Part shown: in pieces, positions 1-7,252 of the stretch | How positions within the stretch are numbered: position 1 is the first letter of the stretch | Layout: every line of letters starts with the position of its first letter | Assembly: GCA_002167945.1 (NCBI GenBank) | Contig: NHDB01000015.1 | Span: forward strand, 73,299-82,460 | Length of the DNA stretch: 9,162 bases | From: Flavobacteriaceae bacterium TMED48 | Lineage (GTDB): Bacteria; Bacteroidota; Bacteroidia; Flavobacteriales; Flavobacteriaceae | Direction of reading: 5' to 3' | Translations under genes and position numbers: made by a program | The notes under the pieces: model-generated | Seen by the model: only the letters and a program-made list of their open reading frames with translations | Told to the model about the DNA's origin: nothing | Database searches by the model: none

Positions 1-194
1 ATTCCACCAGAAGCAGTACCGACATAAATAATATCACTTTGATTGTTTACCACATCTATAGCAGTAACCCGACCACTCATCCCACCAGGACCAATATTTC
101 TTGGTGCAATACCCTTCATCCATTTGGGGTCAATTTGTTGTGCAAAGATTATTTGAACTAAAAATAGAGTGAAAACTAAATACAGTTTATTCAT
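1..194 (-). CDS. Secreted BNR/VPS10-like beta-propeller protein, N-terminal fragment (runs off the window)
   Basis: Reading leftwards from an ATG at 194-192 gives 64 uninterrupted codons up to the window edge. Residues 1-19 (MNKLYLVFTLFLVQIIFAQ) form a typical Sec signal peptide. The mature part then has IGPGGMSGRVTAIDV (about 35-49) and IIYVGTASGG (about 55-64). This is the first blade start seen in large flavobacterial proteins annotated as VPS10/sortilin-like or 'WD40/YVTN/BNR-like repeat glycosyl hydrolases'. These are usually exported beta-propellers of about 900-1100 residues whose substrates are mostly unproven. The start is chosen because the signal peptide begins exactly there. The gene points away from the PUL and shares no operon with it. 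The family call rests on a short fragment; the signal peptide and reading frame are clear, the function is not known. Confidence 0.72.
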   Translation of the reverse strand, partial: MNKLYLVFTLFLVQIIFAQQIDPKWMKGIAPRNIGPGGMSGRVTAIDVVNNQSDIIYVGTASGG

Positions 195-291
195 GACGTT
201 ATTGATTTTTTGAAAAAATACAAAAAAAGGTCAAGCTAATCGAATTAAAATACAATCTAACTTAGAGCACTAACTATCCCAATCTTATCAT

Positions 292-567
292 TCAAACATA
301 CTTCGCTATATTTAATACTTTCAGTTTATGCTTTGATTTTAAGTTTATGAGGTGTTGGTATAAGTAGGATATAATTGAGTTTCCAGCACGTCCCCATCCA
401 AAATTGAGTGTTAAAGCATGCTCCCTAATACGATACTGTAGCTTTCAATTGAAATTTAAATAACTCGTCTTGCATCATGCGCACAGAAAGTCTAGCCTGT
501 AACCCGAGCTCGTATTAGATGAGAGGATTCTGTTTTGCTGAACATAAAATAGAGATGCTTCAAACAT
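292..567 (-). pseudogene. Possible decayed remnant of a beta-barrel outer-membrane protein
   Basis: On the minus strand, three overlapping open pieces can be read in succession: FEASLFYVQQNRILSSNTSS (frame starting at 567, stop at 477-475), then YELGLQARLSV...LKATVSY (514-425, shifted by one frame), then RIREHALTLNFGWGRAGN... (back in the first frame, stop at 294-292). The alternating polar/hydrophobic pattern and the aromatic- and glycine-rich segments resemble beta-strands of an outer-membrane barrel, and the local G+C is higher than in the flanking spacer. Two compensating frame changes and internal stops would mean the gene is dead. No specific family is recognised. Each piece is only about 30-50 codons, so chance open frames are a real alternative. 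Confidence 0.25.
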
Positions 568-844
568 TTCAACTTTCTTTTTACTCAGATTTCTTTTACC
601 TTCCAAAGGCTTCTAATACAAAAGCATCTTTAAGAATCAAGAATAATATTGAGCTTAAAAAAATCATGTCTAATACTCCAAAAGTAACCTTTGTTTTTTC
701 TGTCTTTTTAATCTAATCTTCTAAATTAATCCTCACACTGAAAAAACTAATAAATAATCAAAATTTATGCTGATATTTTATCGAATTGACAATAATATCT
801 CCAATAAGTTTTTCTTGTAAAAAAATACGGTTAACAGGTATTTC

Positions 845-875
845 TTATTCAAACAATTAAATTATACTATATTTG
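845..875 (+). promoter_or_regulatory. Candidate promoter of the PUL (weak -33, good -7)
   Basis: TATATTTG at 868-875 matches the Bacteroidetes -7 consensus TAnnTTTG. Twenty bases upstream, at 845-847, stands TTA rather than the consensus TTG, so the -33 box is poor, as is common for regulated promoters. If used, transcription would begin only about 5-8 bases before the ATG at 888, giving an almost leaderless mRNA. The region is very AT-rich, so the match could be fortuitous. A second, weaker pair (TTG at 786-788 and TAAGTTTT at 805-812) has a spacer that is too short. Confidence 0.33.
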
Positions 876-887
876 AAATCCCAATAA

Positions 888-3884
888 ATGAAGATGATAA
901 TTATAAAACAATCAGCACTTTTTTTAGTAATAACTTTATTGAGCTCTTTTCTGTATTCCCAAAATATAGAGGTTACTGGGATAATTACTGATGCTGATTC
1001 TGGTAAACCCATTCCAGGAGCTACAGTTGTAGTTTTAAATTCTAATCAAGGAGTAATTTCTGACTTTGACGGTAACTTTTCCATAGAAGTCCCAACTGGA
1101 GAAACATTATCTTTTAGTTCTTTAGGCTATCAAACAACACTTCGTGTCATAAATCAAAATGATAAATTAAATATTTCTTTAATTCCCAATAATGAATTAG
1201 ACGAAATTGTAGTTGTAGGTTATGGTACACAAAAGAGAAGTAATATTGTAGGTTCAGTAGCTACTGTTAACGTAGATCAAGCAACACAAAATCCAACCAC
1301 TAATGTTTCTGAATTATTAAGAGGTCGTGCCGCTGGTGTTCAGGTCAACTTAGATGATGCGAGACCTGGTGGGAATTCTAATATTGTTATACGAGGAAAT
1401 GTTTCAGTTGCTGGTGGCAACAATCCTCTGATTATCGTTGATGGTCTACCTTATGACAGTCTTAATGATATTGCTCCAGAGGACATAAAAAGTATTGAAA
1501 TTTTAAAAGACGCTGCTTCCACCTCAATTTATGGTGCAAGAGCTTCTAATGGAGTTATTCTTATTACTACAAAAAGAGCTGTTGAAGGATACACTTCTTT
1601 CAATTACACTGGATATGTTACAAGCCAAACACTTACTCGAAATTTTGACATTTACGATGGTCCTGGCTATTATCAATTCAGAACCGACGCTTGGAAAGCA
1701 CGCTTAGGTATAGAAAATCCTCCTTTAAAATTTGTTTGGAATGAATTTGAACTAGATTTGATTAAAAACGATAATTTGGTCAATTGGGAAGACCTTGCAA
1801 TTAACGATGCCCTTCTTACCAGCCATGCGTTAAGCTATAGTTCTGGAACAGACAAATCAAGTATCTATTCAAGTCTAAACTATTTTACCCAAGACGGGAT
1901 TATCCCTAATTCTGGATTTGACCGACTCCAATTCAAACTTAACTTCAGTAATCAACTTACCGACAAGCTGAGTATGGATGGAATCATCAATATCCAGAAC
2001 GCAAATCAAAGTAGGGAGACTGGGGGATTGTTTTTAGTTAACCTCAGCCCAATAGCTAAACCTTTTGATGAAGACGGAGGTTTAGTGAAATATTTTCTAG
2101 GGCAGGAAAACGCCTCGGCAATAAACCCAATATGGGATCAGAGAGAATCCTCTGATGAAACGGAGACAAATTTAACCGACCTGAGCTTAAGATTTAATTA
2201 TGATATTTTACCTGAATTAACATACTCTCTAAAAACTTTTTTTAGAAATCGTAACACAGATCAAGGCACCTATCGCTCCTCACTTCATTCAGCAGGTGAT
2301 GAAGGAAATAATGGTATTGGGGTTTTAATCGACACACAGTACAAACAACTTTTGATCGAGCATATACTCAATTACCAAATCTTAGAAGACGATATACATA
2401 AACTAGATTTGACTGGAGTACATTCCTATGATGAACAAAATTTCAAATACAATCAATTAGATAAGTCTGACTTCGTAAATGATGCCCTTGGATACAATGG
2501 TCTCGCTTCCAACCTACTCAACAATTCTAGAGATGTATGGAAAAGAAGAATTCTCTCATTTATGGGAAGACTGCGTTATTCATATAAAGACAAGTACTTA
2601 CTCGAAATGACCACTCGTGCAGATGGTGCATCTGTATTTTCTCAAAATAATAAATGGGGATGGTTTCCAGCAGTGTCTGCTGCTTATAAATTAGATCAAG
2701 ATCTGAATCTTGAAATAATTGATCAATTAAAGCTGCGTTTAAGTTATGGAGCAACTGGAAATCAGGGAATTAATCCACTTGAATCTTTAGGAGTAGCCAA
2801 CTATAGCCCTTACACTTTTGGAGATCTTACAGTAAGCGGTTCTACCGCTTCTTCTCGTTTGAGAAATCCAAACCTACAATGGGAAACAACCACAACTCTT
2901 AATGGAGGTGTCGACTTTGGTATATTCTCTAATAGAGTGCGTGGAACTGTAGAGTACTACAAGTCAAATACTACTGATTTATTATTAGACCGTCAGTTAG
3001 CAACTTCCTCTGGTTATACAGTCACTCGTTTTAACGTGGGTGAATTACAAAATACAGGTGTTGAACTTACTTTAAACAATTCTATAATTCAATCTAAAGA
3101 TGTAAATTTTGATTTAGGCTTTATTTGGTCCACTAACCAAAATGAAATTATTACGCTCACAGGGGAAACCCAAATAAATCCCCAAACCGGTGCAGAGTAC
3201 TTTATCGATATTACCGACACCTCTGGCAGAAGACTCTCCATAGGCCAACCCATTAACAGTCTGTGGATGCCTGAATATGGAGGTATTTACCAAGAGGCTG
3301 ATTTTTTAGATGGCAGCCCAATTATTCCAAGAGTTGGTGCAAAACCTGGCCAAATTAGAGTAATTGATCAAAACGAGGACGGTGTAATAGACATCAATGA
3401 TAATATCTTTATTAACGCTGACCCTGATTGGTACGGTTCCATAAACACTACACTTCGTGTCAAAAACTTTGATCTTTTTATGGATTGGTACTTTGTCCAA
3501 GGAGTTACCCGTGTGAATTCAGTATTAGCCAATGGCGAATACTGGAAATCATCTGTTAATGGTCCAATAGTATCTTATTATACTGCTGAAAACCCATCCA
3601 CTCAATGGCCAATGGCAAATGCAAACGCTGCGTGGCTTAAGTACCTAAATTCTTTTGCTGCACAAGATGCTTCCTACCAAAGATTAAGAACCTTAACAGT
3701 TGGATATAATTTTGGAAATATTTTAAATCAACTATTTAAAACCAAATCTGGACGATTGTATTTTACTGGTACTAATCTGTTGACATTTACTGACTTTTTA
3801 TCTTATTCTCCGGAGCAAGATTTAAATGCCGGTATTTTTCCTGAAACATTAAATATGACTCTCGGAATTAAATTAACATTTTAA
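888..3884 (+). CDS. SusC/RagA-family TonB-dependent outer-membrane glycan transporter
   Basis: A 998-residue outer-membrane transporter that should import oligosaccharides with energy from TonB/ExbBD. Residues 1-25 are a signal peptide ending at YSQ. Residues 27-100 form a carboxypeptidase-D regulatory-like beta-sandwich (VTGIITDADSGKPIPGATV). DEIVVVGYG at 105-113 is the usual junction to the plug, which carries the SusC signatures SELLRGRAAGVQV (141-153), IIVDGLPYD (182-190) and KDAASTSIYGARASNGVI (207-224). The barrel follows from about 235, with a DQNEDGVID acidic loop (827-835) typical of the family, and the chain ends in an aromatic residue (LTF). No N-terminal STN signalling domain is present, so it probably does not drive an anti-sigma/ECF-sigma switch. 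It is the first gene of the operon; only 10 bases separate it from SusD. The length is normal. The start could also be the ATG at 894, two codons in. The family is certain; the substrate is inferred from the GH16 gene. Confidence 0.97.
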   Translation: MKMIIIKQSALFLVITLLSSFLYSQNIEVTGIITDADSGKPIPGATVVVLNSNQGVISDFDGNFSIEVPTGETLSFSSLGYQTTLRVINQNDKLNISLIPNNELDEIVVVGYGTQKRSNIVGSVATVNVDQATQNPTTNVSELLRGRAAGVQVNLDDARPGGNSNIVIRGNVSVAGGNNPLIIVDGLPYDSLNDIAPEDIKSIEILKDAASTSIYGARASNGVILITTKRAVEGYTSFNYTGYVTSQTLTRNFDIYDGPGYYQFRTDAWKARLGIENPPLKFVWNEFELDLIKNDNLVNWEDLAINDALLTSHALSYSSGTDKSSIYSSLNYFTQDGIIPNSGFDRLQFKLNFSNQLTDKLSMDGIINIQNANQSRETGGLFLVNLSPIAKPFDEDGGLVKYFLGQENASAINPIWDQRESSDETETNLTDLSLRFNYDILPELTYSLKTFFRNRNTDQGTYRSSLHSAGDEGNNGIGVLIDTQYKQLLIEHILNYQILEDDIHKLDLTGVHSYDEQNFKYNQLDKSDFVNDALGYNGLASNLLNNSRDVWKRRILSFMGRLRYSYKDKYLLEMTTRADGASVFSQNNKWGWFPAVSAAYKLDQDLNLEIIDQLKLRLSYGATGNQGINPLESLGVANYSPYTFGDLTVSGSTASSRLRNPNLQWETTTTLNGGVDFGIFSNRVRGTVEYYKSNTTDLLLDRQLATSSGYTVTRFNVGELQNTGVELTLNNSIIQSKDVNFDLGFIWSTNQNEIITLTGETQINPQTGAEYFIDITDTSGRRLSIGQPINSLWMPEYGGIYQEADFLDGSPIIPRVGAKPGQIRVIDQNEDGVIDINDNIFINADPDWYGSINTTLRVKNFDLFMDWYFVQGVTRVNSVLANGEYWKSSVNGPIVSYYTAENPSTQWPMANANAAWLKYLNSFAAQDASYQRLRTLTVGYNFGNILNQLFKTKSGRLYFTGTNLLTFTDFLSYSPEQDLNAGIFPETLNMTLGIKLTF

Positions 3885-3894
3885 CCACTCGAAA

Positions 3895-5499
3895 ATGGAA
3901 AAAATCAAACTCTTACTTGTATTTGTCGTCTTGGGGTTTACAAATTCCTGCTATCAGAAGGACTTTTTGAAAGATGAATTGTTGTCTAATAACTCTGTAG
4001 ATTTTCTTTACTCTAGTTCAGAAGGAATTGCAAATGCCGTAGTGGGATTATATGCTTTAAATCGCGAACCTCATCAAAGAGACTGGTTTAACGGAGCGAT
4101 TCCTCTAATTCTTCAAGCAAAAAGCGATCTCTCTGCTGGAGTTGATGGAGAAATCTCTCTTTTTAGCAATTGTTTTTGGGGATGCGGTATTGACGGAGAT
4201 TATGGAACAGAAGCTGCTTATGGGTATCTCTGGGCTCACAATTACAGAATGATTGACATCGTAAATAATATAGTTAAAGGAGGTAACGCATTGATTGAAA
4301 ATGGGAATACTGATTCAGCCCTATTGAAAAATATTGCTGAAGCAAAAACATTTAGAGCACATGCTTATTTTACCTTGTATCGCCTGTTCAATAATATATA
4401 TCTCAAATTAGAACCCACAAACCCTGAAACAGCTTTTGATAGGCCTGACAATATATCATCAAAAGAAGAGATTTTTAATCTTATAAGAGAAGATCTTGAA
4501 TTTGCTAGTGATGAATTATCTTATACAAATAGTCAATTTGGAAGATGGACTAAAGCTGCTGTTGACCATGTCAGAGCTAAAGTTGAAATGTGGGACAATA
4601 ACTTCACTAAAGCAGCTGAAATAACTGATAATATTATCGAAAACAGCCCTCATGCTCTAGTAGGAATTAATCAAGTTTTTGAAGGTCAAATGGAACATTC
4701 AGAGACTATATTTGCCATAAATTTTAAGAAAAATGCTGTCGGAGGAGGAGCATGGCATCAACTAAATTGGCAGACAGTTGCACATTATTCTGCTGTTCCA
4801 GGACTCGTACAATCTGTTGAAAATGGTGGAGACGGATTTGGGTTTATAACCCTAAATCCTTATGCCGTTGATCTTCTTAATGAGAATTCTAATGACCAGC
4901 GAATAGGAAACTATTATATTTTCGATTATCTATATAACGACCCAAAAACATTACCAGCTGGTAAGTCAATAGGTACTCCCCTATATGAGTATCAAAATAC
5001 TGCTGAAAACGATGACTTTTTTATGTATTTCAAAAGACAAAGTCCAGGTGTTATAAAGTTTTTAGACAAAGACATAGATCCAACAGATAGAATGCACTTT
5101 AAAAATATTGTTGTCTATCGTTTAGCAGAGACTTACTTGATGGGAGCTGAAGCTCACCTCGAATTAGGAAATACTTCAAAAGCACTAGAATATCTTAATG
5201 CTATTCGCCAACGTGCTGGTATAAATCGAGCTTCTAGTATATCATTTGAGAGTATTTTGGAAGAAAGAGCACGAGAATTAGCATTTGAGGGACAAAGATG
5301 GTTCACACTTAAAAGAAGAGGTGTTTTATATGATTATTTAATGGATCACATGAATTCTGATCTTCTAAATCAATATTACTCTAGAAACCACATTAATCCA
5401 AAAGAAGTATATCAACCGCATATGGTAAATTTACCAATCCCACAGGGAGTTTTAGATCTCTTAGGGTCAAATTACCCCCAAAACCAAGGATACAATTAA
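3895..5499 (+). CDS. SusD/RagB-family surface glycan-binding lipoprotein
   Basis: A 534-residue partner of the SusC protein; in known systems SusD forms a lid over the SusC barrel and presents glycan to it. The signal peptide ends in a lipobox with Cys19 (FTNSC). The following YQKDFLKDE resembles the acidic lipoprotein export signal that sends Bacteroidetes lipoproteins to the cell surface. Family landmarks are AKTFRAHAYFTLYRLF (150-165, the TPR-like helical core), YRLAETYLMGAEAHLELG (408-425), ERARELAFEGQRWFTLKR (457-474) and the closing LPIPQ (513-517). Aromatic residues that could stack on sugars are plentiful around 91-113 and 287-298 (for example W95, W113, W287, W292), but the binding site cannot be assigned from sequence alone. 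The ATG lies 10 bases after the SusC stop in an A-rich context (gaaaATG), consistent with co-transcription. The length fits the family. Confidence 0.96.
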   Translation: MEKIKLLLVFVVLGFTNSCYQKDFLKDELLSNNSVDFLYSSSEGIANAVVGLYALNREPHQRDWFNGAIPLILQAKSDLSAGVDGEISLFSNCFWGCGIDGDYGTEAAYGYLWAHNYRMIDIVNNIVKGGNALIENGNTDSALLKNIAEAKTFRAHAYFTLYRLFNNIYLKLEPTNPETAFDRPDNISSKEEIFNLIREDLEFASDELSYTNSQFGRWTKAAVDHVRAKVEMWDNNFTKAAEITDNIIENSPHALVGINQVFEGQMEHSETIFAINFKKNAVGGGAWHQLNWQTVAHYSAVPGLVQSVENGGDGFGFITLNPYAVDLLNENSNDQRIGNYYIFDYLYNDPKTLPAGKSIGTPLYEYQNTAENDDFFMYFKRQSPGVIKFLDKDIDPTDRMHFKNIVVYRLAETYLMGAEAHLELGNTSKALEYLNAIRQRAGINRASSISFESILEERARELAFEGQRWFTLKRRGVLYDYLMDHMNSDLLNQYYSRNHINPKEVYQPHMVNLPIPQGVLDLLGSNYPQNQGYN

Positions 5500-5524
5500 A
5501 TCAATAATTCTAATACCAATTATT

Positions 5525-7171
5525 ATGAAGACCAAAATCTATTTTCTATTTACCCTTATGCTTATTACCGTATTTTCATGTGGTAAGGATGAGGAAGAAA
5601 CACCAAAAATTACTATCGAAATACCCGAGCCAGATCCGGATGACACTGATTCAAACCCCGAATTTGTAGAAGGTATCAACCCCAATCTAAACGATGGTCC
5701 TATAACCTTTGAAGAGGACGGACCAAGTTTCAATGAAGAGGACAGTCAGCCCGAAGATCGAAGCACAGGAAACTGGAGTCGATTTGGAGGTGTAGGTGAA
5801 TCAAATATTACCGTAGAATATGGAGAAAATCCAGAAAGTAATGATCTAAATAGTTCTGTAAGGGTGATTAAAGTTTCTGAGCCTGTTGGTGTTCAATCTT
5901 GGGCAGGATTTTACTTTATGCTTGAAGAAAAAATCAATTTCCCTTCTGGAAAAGAAGCTATATCTGTTCAGTTTTACTCACCTGGACCCGATCACAACGT
6001 GCTCTTAAAATTAGAAGACGAATTGCCCAATGGAACTGACGGTAAAAAATCAACTGGTGATCTGTTTGCAGTTACGACAGGTGCTGGTTGGGAAACATTA
6101 GTTTTTAATATTCCTGAATTAGAAGGAAGAGATGGAGTTTATAATACAATAACTATGATTTTAGGTTATGGTCTTACTAATGAATCAACCGTAACGTATT
6201 ACGTAGACAATTTTGATTTCGCTATTCCAGTTGAGGTTATCGCAGCTGCTGCTCCACAAGACGCACCAGAAGCTCCTCTTTATAGTGCCGATGAAGTAAT
6301 TTCTATATTTAGTGATGCCTACACTTCAGTTGAAGGCCTTAATTTAAATCCTGATTGGGGTCAAAGTACAATAGTTACAGAAGAAACAATCGCAGAGAAT
6401 ACGGTGCTGAAGTATGAAAATCTAAACTATCAAGGAACAACTTTAGAAACCCCACTAGACCTTTCAGGAAAAACAAAAATGAACTTAGACTATTTTTCTG
6501 GTGATAGCACTGTTCTTAAAATTTTCTTGATCAGTCCTGATGGAGATGATGAAGATGATCTAGCAGAGGAAACATCATTCGAATTAGATTTAACTAACAC
6601 TGGTCAGTGGAACAGAGCAATTGTTGATCTCAGTCACTTTGCTGAAGTGGTTGACCTTTCTCAAGTATTCCAATTAAAAGTTGAGGGTAACGGAACGGTA
6701 TATCTCGACAACTTATTCTTCTATGGAGGTGAAGAAACATCAGGCGACAAGTCTTCAAATTCATATGAAGGTGCATTTGGAGGAGCAACTGTTATTAATG
6801 GAACATTTAATTTCCCCTCATCAGTAGAGTCTTGGGCTGGATTTGCAGATTTAACACCCTCTGTATTGTCTTTCCCGTTTGGTGGTAAAATTACATTCAA
6901 TGGTTCAACTGCTGGCACTGATGTAACGATCAAGTTTAAATTTGAACGTCTTGGATTCAATGCTGAAGGAAATGAAGCAGCTGATACTGAGCCTAGCTTT
7001 TTCACTGAAGAGATAACCGTTTTAGGAACGGATTCTACTGAATATTCTTTAAATATTGCAGCACAGGATGCAGATAACACTTATGCATCACACCTATTGT
7101 ATCTTGTAACTCAAGATGCCGAGGTAAACTTAAGTGATATCGTGATTACAACCTATCACCAAGCACAATAA
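5525..7171 (+). CDS. Three-domain putative surface glycan-binding lipoprotein (SusE/F position)
   Basis: A 548-residue lipoprotein with a lipobox at Cys19 (VFSC) followed by GKDEEE, a strong match to the flavobacterial surface export signal. An acidic, Pro-rich linker (22-58) precedes three beta-rich domains: about 59-233 (FEEDGPSF ... SWAGF 125-129 ... YYVDNFDF 225-232), about 253-401 (VISIFSDAY 258-266 ... LDYFSGDSTVLKIFL 321-335 ... VYLDNLFFYG 392-401), and about 412-548 (SWAGF 436-440 ... LSDIVIT 536-542). Domains 1 and 3 are alike around ESWAGF/QSWAGF, and all three end in a similar strand, as in CBM-type jelly rolls. The middle domain looks like the accessory module seen in many flavobacterial glucanases. 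No catalytic motif is visible. It lies 25 bases after SusD, in the slot normally held by glycan-binding SusE/F proteins. Glycan binding is inferred from domain pattern and position, not from a recognised characterised family. Confidence 0.8.
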   Translation: MKTKIYFLFTLMLITVFSCGKDEEETPKITIEIPEPDPDDTDSNPEFVEGINPNLNDGPITFEEDGPSFNEEDSQPEDRSTGNWSRFGGVGESNITVEYGENPESNDLNSSVRVIKVSEPVGVQSWAGFYFMLEEKINFPSGKEAISVQFYSPGPDHNVLLKLEDELPNGTDGKKSTGDLFAVTTGAGWETLVFNIPELEGRDGVYNTITMILGYGLTNESTVTYYVDNFDFAIPVEVIAAAAPQDAPEAPLYSADEVISIFSDAYTSVEGLNLNPDWGQSTIVTEETIAENTVLKYENLNYQGTTLETPLDLSGKTKMNLDYFSGDSTVLKIFLISPDGDDEDDLAEETSFELDLTNTGQWNRAIVDLSHFAEVVDLSQVFQLKVEGNGTVYLDNLFFYGGEETSGDKSSNSYEGAFGGATVINGTFNFPSSVESWAGFADLTPSVLSFPFGGKITFNGSTAGTDVTIKFKFERLGFNAEGNEAADTEPSFFTEEITVLGTDSTEYSLNIAAQDADNTYASHLLYLVTQDAEVNLSDIVITTYHQAQ

Positions 7172-7204
7172 GAATAATCTAATCCAATTTCATTTTATAC
7201 TTTT

Positions 7205-7240
7205 TAAACTATCCCACCTTATGTGGGATAGTTTATTTTT
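7205..7240 (+). terminator. Strong intrinsic terminator between the binding-protein gene and the GH16 gene
   Basis: A perfect 13-bp stem (7205-7217 with 7223-7235, containing AACTATCCCAC / GTGGGATAGTT) closes a 5-base loop (CTTAT) and is followed by TTTTT at 7236-7240. It lies 33 bases after the third gene's stop and ends 12 bases before the GH16 start. There is no matching T-run for the opposite strand, so it acts on plus-strand transcripts. It would end most transcripts after the three transport and binding genes, leaving GH16 to read-through, or it may protect the upstream mRNA's 3' end. Confidence 0.88.
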
Positions 7241-7252
7241 AAATTTTAAATC

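Larger units (their letters stand above)
195..887. other. Long non-coding stretch between divergent genes
   Basis: About 690 bases separate the propeller gene (minus) from the SusC gene (plus). No intact gene is convincing here. The longest plus-strand open frame (519-716) has no signal peptide, domain or coding-like composition. The stretch from roughly 390 to 520 is visibly richer in G+C than its flanks and, read on the minus strand, has beta-barrel-like peptide pieces (separate entry). A lone AACTATCCC at 272-280 repeats the stem sequence of the two terminators further right. The last 30 bases hold a candidate promoter for the SusC gene. Confidence 0.6.

Noticed and set aside
488..515. Possible att repeat of the tRNA-Gln T-arm (AGTCTAG and CGAGC pieces)
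   Set aside because: Only short broken matches to the tRNA sequence; no continuous repeat of the tRNA 3' end is seen.
519..716. Plus-strand open frame of 65 codons in the long spacer
   Set aside because: No signal peptide, domain, plausible promoter or recognisable similarity; it overlaps the stretch whose minus strand reads better, and its length is within chance for this composition.
888..3884. SusC as an STN-bearing, sigma-regulating transducer
   Set aside because: After the signal peptide the chain goes directly into a carboxypeptidase-D-like domain and the DEIVVVGYG junction; there is no STN domain and no neighbouring sigma/anti-sigma gene.
6721..7080. Minus-strand open frame of 119 codons
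   Set aside because: It lies wholly antisense to the tri-domain lipoprotein gene, whose coding signal is unambiguous; its low-complexity Ser/Pro-rich translation is a by-product of the opposite strand.
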